Source: Bacillota bacterium | GTDB taxonomy: Bacteria; Bacillota; Clostridia; Lachnospirales; Lachnospiraceae | Length of the DNA: 51,518 nt | Direction of reading: 5' to 3' | Assembly: GCA_023411225.1 (NCBI GenBank) | Contig: JAEYPA010000136.1 | Coordinates: 1-51,518, forward strand | Shown: positions 49,311-51,518 of the stretch, one piece after another | Position numbering within the stretch: the first letter of the stretch is position 1 | Layout: each line of letters starts with the position of its first letter | Made by a program: the position numbers and the translations under genes | The notes under the pieces: generated by a model | The model's database searches: none | The model's input: the letters and a program-made list of their open reading frames with translations, nothing else | What the model was told of the DNA's origin: nothing

Positions 49311-51345
49311 TTATGAGCAAAAGTGCGTAGGAATAATCGACTCGGTTTCGACTAAAGAAATAAAAGTTTTTCTACTTGATGATGCCCCAAAGAGCGTATC
49401 AATATATGAAGGAAGTATTTCATTCTTTCCTAGAATTAATAGCTATTTAGTTATCCCAAATGAAGCAGGATGGTTAGTTGGGATTATTGGATACATAGGG
49501 TATAATCACATGAGTGATGATTACAACGAGGTAAATCTTCCTAGAGGTCTACGTATTATTTATTTAAATATATTAGGTAGTATAAAAGAAACATATAAGG
49601 GATTGAAATTTGATAGAGGAGCATTTGTGTTACCAACGGTAGGTGATTCAGTTTTGTTACCGACTAAAGAACAATTAAGCACTATTGTTCAGAATGATAA
49701 TGAAGATACAATTAATATTGGGACAAGTCCGTTAGTTGGTGGTGAAGAGATAAGGCTTTCTATTAATGAGTTATTTGCTAGACATCTTGCAGTACTTGGA
49801 AATACTGGTAGTGGTAAATCATGTACGGTTGCAGGGGTGATTAGATGGTCAATTGAAGAAAGTATTAAGAAGAGAAAAAAGTCTCCAAATGCAAGATTTA
49901 TTATATTAGATCCAAATGGTGAATATCGCCATGCATTTGACAATCTAGACATTAATGTAAATTATAGTACTGTTGGGATGACCCAAGGTCAAGAAGAGAA
50001 ACAATTACGAGTACCAGCTTGGATGTGGACTAGCAACGAATGGTCAGGAATTTTGCAAGCAAGTGGAAAAACGCAAAAACCTTTATTAAGAGAAGCATTA
50101 CGAGGGTTAAAAGCTAATACCATGGGAACAGAGCTGAAAAATGTAGCTCATATAGACATAAACAGTATTAGATTGTACCTATATAGTTTACAGTGCTATT
50201 TTATACAAGCAAAATCAGCACTAACATTTTGTGGCGAAGCAACAAAAACAAAGTTTGGAAAAGAGACATTAGCTAAGATTGAAGATATTACATATGCCAT
50301 AACACAATTAAAAGAAGAAGGTTCTATTAAATCTGAGTTATTGAGTATGATTGGGAGAATACAAACGAAAGTTAAAGAGAAATATAGTACGTATATTAAG
50401 GGCGGGCAGACAATAGAGTATTATAATAGATTTACATTAGAAGAGATTGTAGGCTTTATTAGTGAATTAGAAAAGTATTTTGAAGAGAATGGAAGAATAG
50501 AAGAGCAATTGTTATACAATGAGGATGATCCGATTCCTTTTGATATAAACAATTTATCTGGATACATAGAAACATTAGCCCAAGATACTTCATCTGCGCA
50601 ATATATAGAATTTATGACAATAAGAATAAAGTCATTATTAAGAAATTCATTAATTTCATCAGTTATAGGTGGTGAGCCAGAAATATCATTACTAGAATGG
50701 ATAAACGAGAACTTAAGTAACGATAATGAAGATAAAGGGAAAATATGTGTTATTGATTTGTCGATATTACCTCTTGAAGTAACACATTTAGTGGTATCAG
50801 TCATAGCAAGATTAATTTTTGAATCGTTACAGCGTTATAGAAAACATTATGGATATGAATTACCCACTTTATTAGTCATGGAAGAAGCACATACTTTTAT
50901 TAAAAAATACTCTAATACAGAAGACGATTTCTCTGCTGATAAGTTATGTTCTATGATATTTGAAAGAATTGCAAGAGAGGGAAGAAAATATGGATTGGGT
51001 TTATTGATTTCATCACAGAGACCATCAGAATTATCGCCAACAGTATTGTCACAGTGTAATTCATACATATTACATAGGATTGTAAATGATAAGGATCAAG
51101 AAATGATAAAGAGATTAGTTCCAGATAACTTGGGAAACATGCTGGACGAATTGCCGTCATTACCAACCCAAAAAGCTATTGTATTGGGAAGTGCAATTAT
51201 AATTCCAACTTTAGTGGATATTAAGGACTTGCCTAAGGGTAACCGTCCAAAATCAGATAATCCAGATTTTTGGAATATTTGGATTGGAGAAAAGGAGCGT
51301 ACCATTGATTGGAAACCGATAGTTGATGAATGGCAAAAGAAATGA
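49303..51345 (+). CDS. HerA-family ATPase/translocase of a SIR2-HerA defence system
   Basis: A 680-residue HerA/FtsK-type ATPase (DUF87). The N-terminal 140 residues form the HAS-barrel-like beta domain. The RecA core has Walker A GNTGSGKS at 166-173, an ILDPNGEYRHAF segment after beta-2, a long helical insertion (about 255-470) and Walker B LLVMEEAH at 523-530. The conserved AREGRKYGLGLLISSQRPSELS and a QCNSYILHRIVND block follow. HerA hexamers bind DNA; paired with SIR2 they form NAD+-depleting anti-phage complexes. AGGAG lies six bases before the ATG inside the SIR2 gene. Confidence 0.93.
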   Translation: MSNYEQKCVGIIDSVSTKEIKVFLLDDAPKSVSIYEGSISFFPRINSYLVIPNEAGWLVGIIGYIGYNHMSDDYNEVNLPRGLRIIYLNILGSIKETYKGLKFDRGAFVLPTVGDSVLLPTKEQLSTIVQNDNEDTINIGTSPLVGGEEIRLSINELFARHLAVLGNTGSGKSCTVAGVIRWSIEESIKKRKKSPNARFIILDPNGEYRHAFDNLDINVNYSTVGMTQGQEEKQLRVPAWMWTSNEWSGILQASGKTQKPLLREALRGLKANTMGTELKNVAHIDINSIRLYLYSLQCYFIQAKSALTFCGEATKTKFGKETLAKIEDITYAITQLKEEGSIKSELLSMIGRIQTKVKEKYSTYIKGGQTIEYYNRFTLEEIVGFISELEKYFEENGRIEEQLLYNEDDPIPFDINNLSGYIETLAQDTSSAQYIEFMTIRIKSLLRNSLISSVIGGEPEISLLEWINENLSNDNEDKGKICVIDLSILPLEVTHLVVSVIARLIFESLQRYRKHYGYELPTLLVMEEAHTFIKKYSNTEDDFSADKLCSMIFERIAREGRKYGLGLLISSQRPSELSPTVLSQCNSYILHRIVNDKDQEMIKRLVPDNLGNMLDELPSLPTQKAIVLGSAIIIPTLVDIKDLPKGNRPKSDNPDFWNIWIGEKERTIDWKPIVDEWQKK

Positions 51346-51381
51346 TGATTAGTAAAATTACAGCTATAAAATTATATGTAG

Positions 51382-51413
51382 AATAAATCCACTAGTGAAA
51401 TAATGGATTTATT
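51382..51413 (+). terminator. Intrinsic terminator after herA
   Basis: A perfect 10-bp stem (51382-51391 with 51404-51413) 36 bases after the herA stop, with a T-rich 3' arm. The remaining bases to the window edge show no gene. Confidence 0.7.
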
Positions 51414-51518
51414 TGCATACATAGTAATTGTAATTTTTGTTTGGAAAGTTTAAGGTTACGTATTGAATAATTTCTATTTTCAATAGTAATATTATTATCT
51501 GCTGGAGTTAGGTCAAGT

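Noticed and set aside
1..51518. CRISPR array
   Set aside because: No regularly spaced direct repeats of 24-40 bases were found anywhere in the window.

Overview
The window reads as low-GC Gram-positive chromosome, most likely an anaerobic member of the Clostridia and perhaps Lachnospiraceae. Signs are strong GGAGG ribosome binding sites, a high A+T content, Clostridia-type proteins (DegV, ECF-type vitamin uptake, EFR1 flavodoxin-ferredoxin, an aldo/keto reductase with ferredoxin tail, U32 proteins), a cell-wall anchored surface protein and a tRNA gene without encoded CCA. No species name can be defended from the sequence alone.

Bases 1-11000 are mostly housekeeping: a J-domain-tailed protein, DegV, a small membrane protein, Lgt, an aldo/keto reductase followed by an ECF S component, tRNA-Arg(CCG), a secreted repeat protein, rluF, ligA and a metA whose active site predicts acetyl-CoA use. 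Bases 11400-14600 hold an ABC exporter with a two-FtsX permease. Bases 14800-19700 hold a DinB-like protein, a MarR-SDR-acetoacetate-decarboxylase-like operon with clear palindromic operators, an AraC/GyrI regulator and a second SDR with an altered active site.

Bases 19800-29000 have a sulfur theme (rhodanese, CoA-disulfide/persulfide reductase, siroheme sulfite/nitrite reductase) around a 1760-residue wall-anchored surface protein. Bases 29200-43400 are mixed accessory genes: KimA-type K+ importer, DUF4397 protein, a CYP152-type peroxygenase followed by a sigma factor, a DUF3795/DUF434/GNAT group, a PadR regulator with an ABC-2 exporter sharing one operator design, a TetR-EFR1 pair, a tandem U32 pair, and two small paralogous proteins.

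From about 44900 to the right edge lies an acquired island. A DUF255 (YyaL/SPATA20-like) gene is cut after its first CxxC motif, followed by about 500 bases resembling the 5' structured part of a group II intron, then decayed coding sequence. Next come a DUF4238 gene with an in-frame stop, a two-TM beta-rich protein, and an overlapping SIR2 plus HerA ATPase pair. SIR2-HerA is a known anti-phage architecture. The two-TM protein 53 bases upstream resembles the cyclic-nucleotide-sensing effectors of CBASS and is the best candidate here for an undescribed component.
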